Assembly: GCA_035651755.1 (NCBI GenBank)
Contig: DASRFA010000061.1
Coordinates: forward strand, 1-64,000
DNA from: DASRFA01 sp035651755
GTDB lineage: Bacteria > Desulfobacterota > Binatia > UBA12015
Direction of reading: 5' to 3'
Length of the DNA: 64,000 nt
Notes under the pieces: generated by a model
Told to the model about the DNA's origin: nothing
Seen by the model: only the letters and a program-made list of their open reading frames with translations
The model's database searches: none
Shown: piece after piece, positions 41,613-50,168 of the stretch
Position numbering within the stretch: the first letter of the stretch is position 1
Layout of the letters: each line of letters starts with the position of its first letter
Program-made: the position numbers and the translations under genes

Positions 41613-42380
41613 ATGAGCGACGACGCGGTTCTCTACGAGCAGGACGGGGCGATCGCCTGGCTGACGATCAACCGCCCGGAGGCGCGGAACGCGCTCAACC
41701 GCGCCGTGCGCGAAGGCCTCTGGGCTGGCTTCCGGCGCTTCGCCTCCGACGCCGACACCGCGGTCCTGATCTTGACGGCCGCCGGAAACGAGGCGTTCTG
41801 CGCCGGCGCCGACCTGAAGGAGATGGCCGAGCTGAAGCTCGAGGTGCCGCCCCCGGACTACGCTCCTTACCTCGGGCGGAACATCGAGATCGCGAAGCCC
41901 GTGATCGCCGCCGTGAACGGAGCCGCCTTCGCCGGCGGCTTCCTCCTCGCCCAGATGTGCGACCTCTGCGTCGCCGCGACGACCGCCCGCTTCGCGATCA
42001 CCGAGGCGCGCTGGGGCCGGGGCGCCCCGTGGGCGGCGCCGCTTCCATGGCTCATCCCGCCGCGCGTCGCCCTGGAGCTTCTCATGACCGCCGACCCGAT
42101 CGACGCCGAGCGCGCCTACCAGGTCGGCCTCGTGAACCGGGTCGTCCCACCCGACGAGCTCCGCCCCCGCACCCGCGAGCTGGCGCTCCGCATCGCCGAG
42201 AACGCCCCCTTGTCCGTGCGCGCCGGCAAGGCCCTCGTCTACGCCTCCGCCAGCCTCGGCTGGGAAGCCGGCCTCGCCGAAGGCGACCGCCTCTTCGAGC
42301 CCGTCTACAAGAGCAAAGACGCCCAGGAAGGCCCCCGCGCCTTCCGCGAGAAGCGAAAACCGCGCTGGCAGGGAAAGTGA
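41613..42380 (+). CDS. Enoyl-CoA hydratase/isomerase family protein
   Basis: About 255 residues. The crotonase fold is clear: AWLTINRPEARNALN, then FCAGADLKEM (oxyanion hole), PVIAAVNGAAFAGGFLLAQMCDL, and GRGAPWAAPLP. In atu and liu clusters such an enzyme hydrates the carboxylated enoyl-CoA (isohexenylglutaconyl- or methylglutaconyl-CoA). It lies 25 bp after the alpha subunit and 1 bp before the AtuA-like gene. Confidence 0.9.
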   Translation: MSDDAVLYEQDGAIAWLTINRPEARNALNRAVREGLWAGFRRFASDADTAVLILTAAGNEAFCAGADLKEMAELKLEVPPPDYAPYLGRNIEIAKPVIAAVNGAAFAGGFLLAQMCDLCVAATTARFAITEARWGRGAPWAAPLPWLIPPRVALELLMTADPIDAERAYQVGLVNRVVPPDELRPRTRELALRIAENAPLSVRAGKALVYASASLGWEAGLAEGDRLFEPVYKSKDAQEGPRAFREKRKPRWQGK

Positions 42381-42381
42381 C

Positions 42382-44181
42382 ATGAGCAAGCCGCCCGTCC
42401 GAATCGCGAACTGCTCCGCCTTCCTCGGCGACCGTCTCGCCGCCGCGCGGGAGATGCTCGACGGCGGCCCGATCGACTTCCTGACCGGCGACTACCTCGC
42501 CGAGCTCACGATGCTGATCCTCTGGAAGGCGCGCGCGAAGGACGCGTCGCTCGGCTACGCGACGACGTTCCTACGGCAGATGGAGGACTGCCTCGGGCTG
42601 GCACTCGAGCGCGGCGTCAAGATCGTCGCGAATGCGGGCGGGCTCAATCCGGCCGGGCTCGCGGCCGAGCTCCGGAAGCTCGCCGGGCGCCTGGGCGTCC
42701 GTGCGCGGATCGCCCACCTCGAGGGCGACGACCTCCTGCCCCGCCTCGGCGAGCTCCAGTCGGCGGGCGAGCGCCTGGAGCACCTCGACACGAGGCGGCC
42801 GCTCGCGGAGTCGGGCGTGACCCCGGTCTCCGCGAACGCCTACCTGGGCGCGTGGGGGATCGTCGCCGCGCTCGACGCGGGGGCCGACGTCGTCGTGTGC
42901 CCGCGCGTGACCGACGCGTCGCTCGTCGTCGGGCCGGCGGCCTGGCACTTCGGATGGAAGCGCGACGACTGGGACCGGATCGCGGGCGCGGTCGTCGCGG
43001 GGCACGTGATCGAGTGCGGGCCGCAGGCGACGGGCGGGAACTACAGCTTCTTCGAAGAGGTTCCCGGACTCGAGCACCCCGGGTACCCGATCGCCGAGGT
43101 GCACGAGGACGGTTCGGCCGTCATCACCAAGCATCCCGCCACGGGCGGCCTCGTGTCGGTCGGCACCGTGACCGCGCAGCTCCTCTACGAGATCGACTCG
43201 CCGCGCTACGCGAACCCGGACGCGATCGCGCGCTTCGACACGATCGCGCTCGCCGAGGAAGGGCCCGACCGCGTGCGGGTGAGCGGCGTCCGCGGCGAGC
43301 CGGCGCCCGAGCGCGCGAAGGTCTGCCTGAACTACGTCGGCGGCTATCGCAACGGGATGACGTTCGTCCTGACCGGGCTCGACCTCGAGGCGAAGGCCGA
43401 GCTCGTCCGCCGGACGCTCTTCGGCGCGCTCGGCGGCGAGGAGCGCTTCGACGCGGTCGACGTCCGGCTGATCCGCTCCGACAAGCCGGATGCGGAGCGG
43501 AACGAGGAGGCGACGGCCATGCTGCGCGTGGTCGTCAAGGACCGCGACCCGCGCAAGGTCGGACGCGCGTTCGCGAACGCCGCGGTCGAGATGGGGGTCG
43601 CGAACTATCCCGGGTTCTTCTGCACGACGCCGCCGACCGCGGAGAGCCCGTTCGGCGTCTACTGGCCGTGCCTCGTTCCGGCGGAGGCGCTGCACGAGGA
43701 GGCCGTCCTCGACGACGGCCGCCGCCTCCCGGTCGCGCAGACCGCGACCTTGCCCGAGGCTCGCTCCTCGTTCCGCGAGGTCGTCCCGCCGCCGGTCGCG
43801 CTGCCGCCGGCGCCGGGCGGGGCGACGCGAAGCGCTCCGCTCGGCCGCCTCTTCGGGGCGCGATCCGGCGACAAGGGCGGGAACGCGAACGTCGGCGTTT
43901 GGGCGCGCCGGCCGGAAGCGTACGCGTGGCTGCGCGACTTCCTGACGATCGATCGGTTCCGCGCCCTCGTCCCGGAGGCGAGGGCGCTCGAGGTCCGGCG
44001 CTACGAGCTGCCGAACATCCTCGCGCTCAACTTCGTCGTCGTCGGCCTCCTCGGGGAGGGGGTCGCCGCCTCGGTGCGGCCCGACCCGCAGGCGAAGGGG
44101 CTCGGCGAGTTCCTGCGCTCGCGTGTCGTCGACCTGCCCGCCTCGCTGCTCGAGTCCGCGTCGAGCGGCGCGCGCGGATGA
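42382..44181 (+). CDS. AtuA-like acyclic terpene utilization protein (DUF1446)
   Basis: About 599 residues. The N-terminus RIANCSAFLGDRLAAAREML is followed by DFLTGDYLAELTMLIL, GVKIVANAGGLNPAGLA, and ANAYLGAWGIVAALDAGADVVVCPRVTDASLVVGPAAW, all DUF1446 landmarks. The C-terminal 100 residues (LGRLFGARSGDKGGNANVGVW; RRYELPNILALNFVVVGLLGEG) are the small AtuA-like ferredoxin-fold domain, here fused. AtuA is needed for citronellol/geraniol use in Pseudomonas but its reaction is unknown. Presence of AtuA beside a GCC-type carboxylase favours the terpene pathway over leucine. Confidence 0.9.
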   Translation: MSKPPVRIANCSAFLGDRLAAAREMLDGGPIDFLTGDYLAELTMLILWKARAKDASLGYATTFLRQMEDCLGLALERGVKIVANAGGLNPAGLAAELRKLAGRLGVRARIAHLEGDDLLPRLGELQSAGERLEHLDTRRPLAESGVTPVSANAYLGAWGIVAALDAGADVVVCPRVTDASLVVGPAAWHFGWKRDDWDRIAGAVVAGHVIECGPQATGGNYSFFEEVPGLEHPGYPIAEVHEDGSAVITKHPATGGLVSVGTVTAQLLYEIDSPRYANPDAIARFDTIALAEEGPDRVRVSGVRGEPAPERAKVCLNYVGGYRNGMTFVLTGLDLEAKAELVRRTLFGALGGEERFDAVDVRLIRSDKPDAERNEEATAMLRVVVKDRDPRKVGRAFANAAVEMGVANYPGFFCTTPPTAESPFGVYWPCLVPAEALHEEAVLDDGRRLPVAQTATLPEARSSFREVVPPPVALPPAPGGATRSAPLGRLFGARSGDKGGNANVGVWARRPEAYAWLRDFLTIDRFRALVPEARALEVRRYELPNILALNFVVVGLLGEGVAASVRPDPQAKGLGEFLRSRVVDLPASLLESASSGARG

Positions 44182-44312
44182 CCCGGCGCGCGATCGCATC
44201 GTTGAACTGAGGTCGCCGGGTCTCTATCGTCCGTCCTTCGACTGCTCGTCGCCCGGCGCCCGCCGCGCGACGCCAATGGCCGCGCGTCGCGGCCGCGACC
44301 CGGGAGAACTCC

Positions 44313-45350
44313 ATGGCGATCCGCATCGGCATCAATGGTTTCGGCCGCATCGGCCGCTTGTTCTACCGCGCGGCGGTGGAGCGCGGCATCGAGATCGTCG
44401 CGGTCAACGACCTCGTCCCGGCCGACAACCTCGCTTATCTCCTGAAGCACGACACGATGCATCGCCGCTTCCAGCTCGGCGGCAAGCCCGCGGAGGTCTC
44501 CGCGAGCGAGGCGAGCTTCACCGTCAACGGCAAGACGACCAAGACGCTCTCCGAGCGGGATCCCGGGAAGCTCCCGTGGAAGGACCTGTCGGTCGACTAC
44601 GTGCTCGAGTCGACGGGTCTCTTCACCGAGGGGGAGAAGGCTCGCCTCCACGTCTCCGCCGGCGCCAAGCGCGTCATCATCTCGGCGCCGACCAAGAGCG
44701 GGCCGGACGAGGTCCCGACCTTCTGCCTGGGCGTGAACCACGACAAGTACGACCCGGCGCGCCACGTCGTGATCTCGAACGCGAGCTGCACGACGAACTG
44801 CCTGGCGCCGGTCGCGAAGGTCGTGCACGACCAGTTCGGGCTCGAGGAAGGCCTGATGACGACGGTCCACGCGGTCACCGCGACGCAGCCGACGCAGGAC
44901 GGGCCGAGCAAGAAGGACTGGCGCGGCGGCCGGAACGCGTACCAGAACATCATTCCGGCCAGCACCGGCGCGGCGAAGGCGGTCACGCTCTGCATCCCCG
45001 AGCTGAAGGGCAAGCTGACGGGCATGTCGCTCCGCGTCCCGACCGCGGACGTCTCCGTCGTCGACCTCACGTTCCGGACGAGCCGCGAGACGAGCCTGGA
45101 CAAGATCAACGCGGCGATGAAGGCGGCGGCGGAAGGGCCGCTCCGCGGCATCCTCGCCTACACCGACGAGGAGGTCGTCTCGAGCGACTTCATCGGCGAT
45201 CGGCACTCGAGCATCTTCGACGCGGGCGCGGGGATCGAGCTCAACAGCCGCTTCTTCAAGGTCGTGAGCTGGTACGACAACGAGTCCGGCTACGCGACCC
45301 GCTGCGTCGACATGGTGGAGCTGCTCGCGCGGAAGGACGGCAAGGCCTGA
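44313..45350 (+). CDS. gap: Type I glyceraldehyde-3-phosphate dehydrogenase
   Basis: About 345 residues. NAD-binding IRIGINGFGRIGRLFYRAA, the catalytic Cys in SNASCTTNCLAPV (Cys159), then HAVTATQPTQDGPSKKDWRGGR and the end VSWYDNESGYATRCVDMVELL. Oxidative phosphorylation of glyceraldehyde-3-phosphate in the cytosol, glycolysis and gluconeogenesis. It stands alone, with pgk and other glycolytic genes not in the window. A 131-bp gap precedes it. Confidence 0.95.
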   Translation: MAIRIGINGFGRIGRLFYRAAVERGIEIVAVNDLVPADNLAYLLKHDTMHRRFQLGGKPAEVSASEASFTVNGKTTKTLSERDPGKLPWKDLSVDYVLESTGLFTEGEKARLHVSAGAKRVIISAPTKSGPDEVPTFCLGVNHDKYDPARHVVISNASCTTNCLAPVAKVVHDQFGLEEGLMTTVHAVTATQPTQDGPSKKDWRGGRNAYQNIIPASTGAAKAVTLCIPELKGKLTGMSLRVPTADVSVVDLTFRTSRETSLDKINAAMKAAAEGPLRGILAYTDEEVVSSDFIGDRHSSIFDAGAGIELNSRFFKVVSWYDNESGYATRCVDMVELLARKDGKA

Positions 45351-45384
45351 CGGCCGGCGCGGCGTGAGCCGCGTCCCCGCGCCG

Positions 45385-46935
45385 CTACGACTCGCGGCGC
45401 GGAAGCGCGGGCAGAGGACCCGTCGGGTCCACCGTCCAGTGGAGTGACGGCTCGTTCGCCGGCACGACGAGCGTACGCGCGCGGGCGCGGCCCTCGATCT
45501 CGGCGTGGCGCGCGAGGCCGGCTGCGATCGCGAGCGCGTCGGAGCGCGCCCACAGCGCGCTCCGGGTCTCGTAGAGCGCGTCGTCGATGCCGCGCAGGAG
45601 CGACTCGGGCTCCGGCACGAGGGCCGGGTCAGTCGATGCGCAGATCGAGATGTGCCCGGCGTAGCTCGCGACCGCGAAGCCGAGCCCGACCCGCTGGAAG
45701 AGCGGGACGATCGGGTGCAGCGCGGTGATCCGGCGCCCGAGGAGCCGGAGCGGCTTCTGCGGGCCGATCATGTTCGTGCACACCGTGTCGAAGAGGCGGC
45801 GGTCGGGCGCGAGCCGGAGGAGCGCCGCCTCGGCCGCCCACGGCAGCCGTCCGAAGAGCGCGAGCATGGCTCCGGTCGCCCGCGCCTGACCCCGGCGCTT
45901 CAGATCGCGCATCTCGTCGCGCGCCCGCCGCAGGCGCTCGATCGGGTCGGGCACGTCGACCGGCAAGCGCGGGAAGACCGCGGTGAAGGCGTTCCCGGGC
46001 GCCCCGTCGCCGCCGCGCACGCTCACCGGGACCGCGGCGCGGAGGGCGATCCCGTCCGGGTCGAGCGCGCGCTCCTCGAGGTGGCGCCGGAGGCAACCCG
46101 CGAGCACCGCGAGGACGGCGTCGTTGATCGTGCAGTCGGCGGCCGCGCGCAGCGAGACGAACTCGTCGAACGGGAACGATCGCCACACCATGCGGCGGCG
46201 ATGTCCGAGGGGGCCGCTGAACGGCATCTCGAGGTCGCGCTCCTCGAGGAGCGACTCGACCACCGCCGCCGCCTCCCCGAGCTCGCGGACGCGCGCGAGC
46301 AGGCTCGCGGGCGCGAGCGCCGCCGCGAGCGCGGACAGGACGCTTTCGCCGCCCGGCTCGGCGACCGCGTCGTCGGGAGGGAGCGGCGGGTGCGCGTCGT
46401 CGCCGTACGCGTCGCGCTCCGGGCGGCGAAGGGCGTGCGACGCGTCCGCGATCCGCTCGAGGACCTGCAGCGCTCCGAGGCCGTCGCTCATGCAGTGGTG
46501 GAGCTTGCAGAGGAGGGCGGAGCGCCCGCCCGTCAAGTTGTCGATCAGGTGGATCTCCCAGAGGGGTCGATCCGGAGCGAGCGGCGCCGAGAAGAGAGTC
46601 TCGACGACGTGCTGCAGCTCGAGCTCGCCGCCGGGCGCGGGTAGCGCGACGTGGCGCACGTGCTCGCGAAGCTCGAACGCGAGGTCGTCCTCCCAGACGG
46701 GCGCGGCGAGGTCGAGCGGCGTGCGCACCGGGCGCTGGCGGAAGCGCCGCAGCGGGAGGAGGCGCGCGCTCAGGATCTCGAGGAGATCGTCGAGGCCGAT
46801 CGCGCCTTCCAGCTCGACGATGCAGCCGAGGTGGAGCGGCTGGTTGGGACGCTCCAGGAAGAGGCACGCCGCATCCAGCGGCGAGAGCTGCCGTTCGCCG
46901 TCCACGGGAGAGACGGCCAGGTCGGCTTCGGTCAT
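45385..46935 (-). CDS. Wax ester synthase/diacylglycerol acyltransferase (WS/DGAT)
   Basis: About 516 residues. The catalytic motif HHxxxDG is HHCMSDG at 146-152. Earlier LSPLDAACLFLERPNQPLHLG and the late MIGPQKPLRLLGRRITALHPIVPLF are the usual WS/DGAT blocks. The enzyme joins acyl-CoA to a fatty alcohol or diacylglycerol to make wax ester or triacylglycerol storage lipid. Start ATG 46935 is preferred (GAGAGGAACG before it). It is convergent with gap, 34 bp away. Confidence 0.9.
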   Translation of the reverse strand: MTEADLAVSPVDGERQLSPLDAACLFLERPNQPLHLGCIVELEGAIGLDDLLEILSARLLPLRRFRQRPVRTPLDLAAPVWEDDLAFELREHVRHVALPAPGGELELQHVVETLFSAPLAPDRPLWEIHLIDNLTGGRSALLCKLHHCMSDGLGALQVLERIADASHALRRPERDAYGDDAHPPLPPDDAVAEPGGESVLSALAAALAPASLLARVRELGEAAAVVESLLEERDLEMPFSGPLGHRRRMVWRSFPFDEFVSLRAAADCTINDAVLAVLAGCLRRHLEERALDPDGIALRAAVPVSVRGGDGAPGNAFTAVFPRLPVDVPDPIERLRRARDEMRDLKRRGQARATGAMLALFGRLPWAAEAALLRLAPDRRLFDTVCTNMIGPQKPLRLLGRRITALHPIVPLFQRVGLGFAVASYAGHISICASTDPALVPEPESLLRGIDDALYETRSALWARSDALAIAAGLARHAEIEGRARARTLVVPANEPSLHWTVDPTGPLPALPRRES

Positions 46936-47060
46936 CGTTCCTCTCCTCCCCACCTCCAAGAACCGAGCCCCGTTCCACGGACACCGTCCCGCTCGCCTCC
47001 TGCGAGCGCGACGGAGGCGCGTAAACTACTCCCAACCGCGGTGATTTGCGAGAGGGCGGA

Positions 47061-48656
47061 TCAGTTTTTCTCTTTGTCGCGGACGGCGGCCTCGTCCGAT
47101 GGCTCGGGGGGCGCCTCCGCGCCGCCGACGGGCGGCTCGTCGTCCGGCTCGTCGTCCGGGGTCGCGAGCCGGTCGTACTGCTCCGCCATCTCGGCGAGCC
47201 GCGCGGCGTGGTGCGGCGCGAGCTCGTCCCGCCGCAAGCGCCAGCTCCAGTTGCCCTCAGGCCGCCCGGGGACGTTCATGCGCGCCTCGCTCCCGAGCGC
47301 GAGGACGTCCTGCACCGGCGCGATCGCCGTGTCGGCGACCGACGACATCGCCGCCCGGATCAGGTCCCAGGCGATGTCGTCGCCGCTCCGCGCCAGGTAC
47401 CGCTGCGCGAACGAGCGCTCGGCCGCGGGAGCGCTCCGGAACCAGCCGACGGTCGTGTCGTTGTCGTGCGTTCCGGTGTAGACGGCGCAGTTCGCGCCGT
47501 AGCGGTGGGGGAGGAACGGGTTCTTCGCGCCGCCGGCGAAGGCGAACTGGAGAACCTTCATCCCGGTCAGGTCGAACTCGTCCCGGAGCGCCTCCACCGC
47601 GGGCGTCACGGCGCCCAGGTCCTCGGCGATGATCGGCAGGTCTTCGCCGAGGGCGCGCCGCAGCGCCCGGAAGAAGGCCGCCCCGGGGCCGGGGCACCAG
47701 CGCCCCCCGGCGGCGGTCTCCTCGTCCGCCGGCACCTCCCAGTAGCGCGCGAAGCCGATGAAGTGGTCGATCCGGACCACGTCGAACAGGTCCAGGGCGG
47801 CGCGCATGCGCGCGATCCACCAGGAGAAGCCGTCGCGCTCGGCGACGCTCCAGCGGTAGAGCGGATTGCCCCAGCGCTGGCCGGTTTCGCTGAAGTAGTC
47901 GGGCGGCACGCCGGCGACGACCGTCGGCCGGCCGTCGCGGTCGAGGAAGAAGAGGTCGGGGTGCGCCCAGACGTCGGCGCTGTCGTAGGCGACGAAGATC
48001 GGGAGGTCGCCGACGATCCGTATGCCCGCCGCGTTCGCCTCCGCCCGGAGCCGCCGCCACTGCCGGAAGAAGAGGAACTGGAGGAAGCTCTGGCGCGCGA
48101 TCGCGGCCGCGTGGTCGCGCCGGGCGCGCGCGACGGCGGACGGCGCGCGCCGACGGAGGTCGCGGTCCCACTCCGGCCACGGCGCGCCCGCGTGCGCATC
48201 CTTGAGCGCCATGAAGAGCGCGTAGTCGTCGAGCCAGTGCGCTTCCGCGGCGCGGAACGCCTCGTACTCCGCCGCGAGGGAGGCCGGCGCGCTCCCCGCG
48301 AAGCGCGCCGCGGCGGCCGCGAGGAGGTCGGCTTTGAACGCGATGACCCGCCCGAATTCCACGCGATCGTCCGGCAGCTCCGGCGCTGCACGCAGGTCGT
48401 CGTGGGAGAGCGCTCCGTCCTCGGCCGCGTCGTCGGGCGAGATCAGGAGGGGATTCCCCGCGAAGGCGGAGAAACACTGGTACGGCGAGTCGCCGTAGCC
48501 GGTCGGCCCCAGCGGGAGGACCTGCCAGAGCGTCTGGCGCGCCTCGCCGAGGAAGCGGACGAAACCACGCGCGTCGGCGCCGAGGTCGCCGATGCCGTAC
48601 CGGCCGGGCAGGCAGGTCGGGTGGAGCAGGAGGCCGCTCGCCCGCGGAAAACGCAC
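47061..48656 (-). CDS. malQ: 4-alpha-glucanotransferase (amylomaltase)
   Basis: About 531 residues. GH77 landmarks: SGLLLHPTCLPGRYGIGDLG, WQVLPLGPTGYGDSPYQ, DLPIFVAYDSADVWAHPDLF, DVVRIDHFIGFARYWEVPA (nucleophile Asp), IIAEDLGAV (acid/base Glu) and YTGTHDNDTTVGWF. It rearranges alpha-1,4-glucans in glycogen or maltodextrin metabolism. The C-terminus ends in a low-complexity acidic/Pro stretch. Isolated from other glycogen genes. Confidence 0.94.
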   Translation of the reverse strand: MRFPRASGLLLHPTCLPGRYGIGDLGADARGFVRFLGEARQTLWQVLPLGPTGYGDSPYQCFSAFAGNPLLISPDDAAEDGALSHDDLRAAPELPDDRVEFGRVIAFKADLLAAAAARFAGSAPASLAAEYEAFRAAEAHWLDDYALFMALKDAHAGAPWPEWDRDLRRRAPSAVARARRDHAAAIARQSFLQFLFFRQWRRLRAEANAAGIRIVGDLPIFVAYDSADVWAHPDLFFLDRDGRPTVVAGVPPDYFSETGQRWGNPLYRWSVAERDGFSWWIARMRAALDLFDVVRIDHFIGFARYWEVPADEETAAGGRWCPGPGAAFFRALRRALGEDLPIIAEDLGAVTPAVEALRDEFDLTGMKVLQFAFAGGAKNPFLPHRYGANCAVYTGTHDNDTTVGWFRSAPAAERSFAQRYLARSGDDIAWDLIRAAMSSVADTAIAPVQDVLALGSEARMNVPGRPEGNWSWRLRRDELAPHHAARLAEMAEQYDRLATPDDEPDDEPPVGGAEAPPEPSDEAAVRDKEKN

Positions 48657-48739
48657 CTATCGCTCCTCCCTCGACACGCGGCCCAGGCGCAGCATAGCAG
48701 CCGTCGCGCGATCAACCGCGCTCGGGGCCGCCGCTCGCC

Positions 48740-49159
48740 TCAGGCGAGGAGGCCCTTGCCCGGGACGTGGTTCACTTCGAGGCGGATGCCGTCGGGGTCT
48801 TCGAAGAGCACGGAGTAGTATCCGGGCGCCCACGGGCCGTCCTCCGGCGCGTGCACGATCTTCGCGCCGAGGCCGGCGACGAGCTCGTGGACGGCGTCGA
48901 CGTCGGCGCGCTCGCGCACGCGGAAGCAGACGTGGTGGAGGCCGACGCGCTGCTGCACGAAGCGCTCGCCGCGGTGCTCCTCGGCCGCGTGCACGATCCC
49001 GACTGCGGTCCGGCCGCCGACGCAGTAGAGCATCTGGTCGGCGTCGATCACCGGCCGGAGGCCGAGGAAGGGCAGCAGGCGGGCGTAGAACTCGCGGCAC
49101 GCCGCGAAGTCCGAGACGGTCAGCATGACGTGCGCGATCCCGTTGATCTCGAGCGCCAT
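48740..49159 (-). CDS. VOC (glyoxalase/bleomycin-resistance fold) protein
   Basis: About 139 residues. Two beta-alpha-beta-beta-beta units: INGIAHVMLTVSDFAACREFYARLLPFLG and GLHHVCFRVRERADVDAVHELV, ending in YSVLFEDPDGIRLEVNH with a metal-ligand Glu. The family includes lyases, dioxygenases and resistance proteins; the substrate is unknown. It precedes (on the minus strand, follows) the Gfo/Idh gene by 15 bp, so the two may be co-transcribed. Confidence 0.87.
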   Translation of the reverse strand: MALEINGIAHVMLTVSDFAACREFYARLLPFLGLRPVIDADQMLYCVGGRTAVGIVHAAEEHRGERFVQQRVGLHHVCFRVRERADVDAVHELVAGLGAKIVHAPEDGPWAPGYYSVLFEDPDGIRLEVNHVPGKGLLA

Positions 49160-49174
49160 GGGGGCGGTTCTGGG

Positions 49175-50164
49175 TCAGGCGCCGCGGCGACGCAAGCCGG
49201 CGCGGTCGTAGACCGCGTCGATCACGCGCATGTTCGCGATCGCGTCCTCGGGGCCGGTCGGCACGGGGGCGTCGCGCCGGACGTGGTCGACGAAGGCGCG
49301 CAGCTGGTGGACGTAGCTCGCGTCGCCGGCGACCCGCTCGCGCCGAGTGCCCGTCGGCGTGCGAACGGTCAAGCGATGGTAGAACTGCGGCGCGACGAAG
49401 TTGAAGACGCGCATCTCGCCGCGATCGCCGCGCACGGTGGCCGAGATCGCGAAAAGGCGAGCAGAGAGGAGCGCGCAGCTCATGCGGCCGGTGCGGCCGT
49501 CGGCGAAGCGCATCTCGGCCGCCATCGCGCGGTCGATCTCCGGCCGCAGCAGGCGGGCGCGCGCGGAGACCACCTCGGGCTCGGCGCCGGCGAGGGTCCG
49601 GAGCGCGTGGATCGCGTAGCAGCCGGTGTCCATCGTCGCGCCGCCGGCGAGCTCGATGCGGTAGCGGATGTCGTTCGGCATCGGGAGCGGGATGCAGAAG
49701 CGCGTCTCGACGTCGCGAACGGCTCCGAGCTCGCCGCTCGCGAGCACCTCGAGCATGCGGGCCGCGAGCGGGTGGTAGCGCCAGTGGAAGGCTTCGACGA
49801 GCTTCCGTCCCGTTCGGCGCGCCGCCTCGGCCATCTGCGCCGCCTCGTCGGCGTTCGCGGCGATCGGCTTCTCGCAGAGGACGTCCTTCCCGGCCTCGAG
49901 CGCGCGGATCGTCCACGCGCAGTGGAGGCCGTTCGGGAGCGGGTTGTAGATCGCGTCGAGCGCGGGATCGGCGAGGAGGGCGTCGTAGGAGTCGTGCGCG
50001 CGGGCGATCCCGTGCTTCGCGGCGAAGCGGCGCGCGCGCTCGGGGTCGCGCGCGGCGACGGCCTCGACGCGGGCCTCCGGGACGCTGCGTGCGGGCCGGA
50101 CCAGCGCCATCGGCGCGATGCGGGCGGCGCCGAGGATGCCGATCCGGAGGGGCGCGTCCGCCAT
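49175..50164 (-). CDS. Gfo/Idh/MocA family oxidoreductase
   Basis: About 329 residues. N-terminal Rossmann: RIGILGAARIAPMALVRPAR, then AVAARDPERARRFAAKHGI and the nicotinamide segment VLCEKPIAANADEA; catalytic EAFHWRYHP. NAD(P)-dependent sugar or polyol dehydrogenase fold. It begins 4 bp after the acyl-CoA dehydrogenase stop, so both share a transcript. Confidence 0.9.
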   Translation of the reverse strand: MADAPLRIGILGAARIAPMALVRPARSVPEARVEAVAARDPERARRFAAKHGIARAHDSYDALLADPALDAIYNPLPNGLHCAWTIRALEAGKDVLCEKPIAANADEAAQMAEAARRTGRKLVEAFHWRYHPLAARMLEVLASGELGAVRDVETRFCIPLPMPNDIRYRIELAGGATMDTGCYAIHALRTLAGAEPEVVSARARLLRPEIDRAMAAEMRFADGRTGRMSCALLSARLFAISATVRGDRGEMRVFNFVAPQFYHRLTVRTPTGTRRERVAGDASYVHQLRAFVDHVRRDAPVPTGPEDAIANMRVIDAVYDRAGLRRRGA

Positions 50165-50168
50165 TCGC

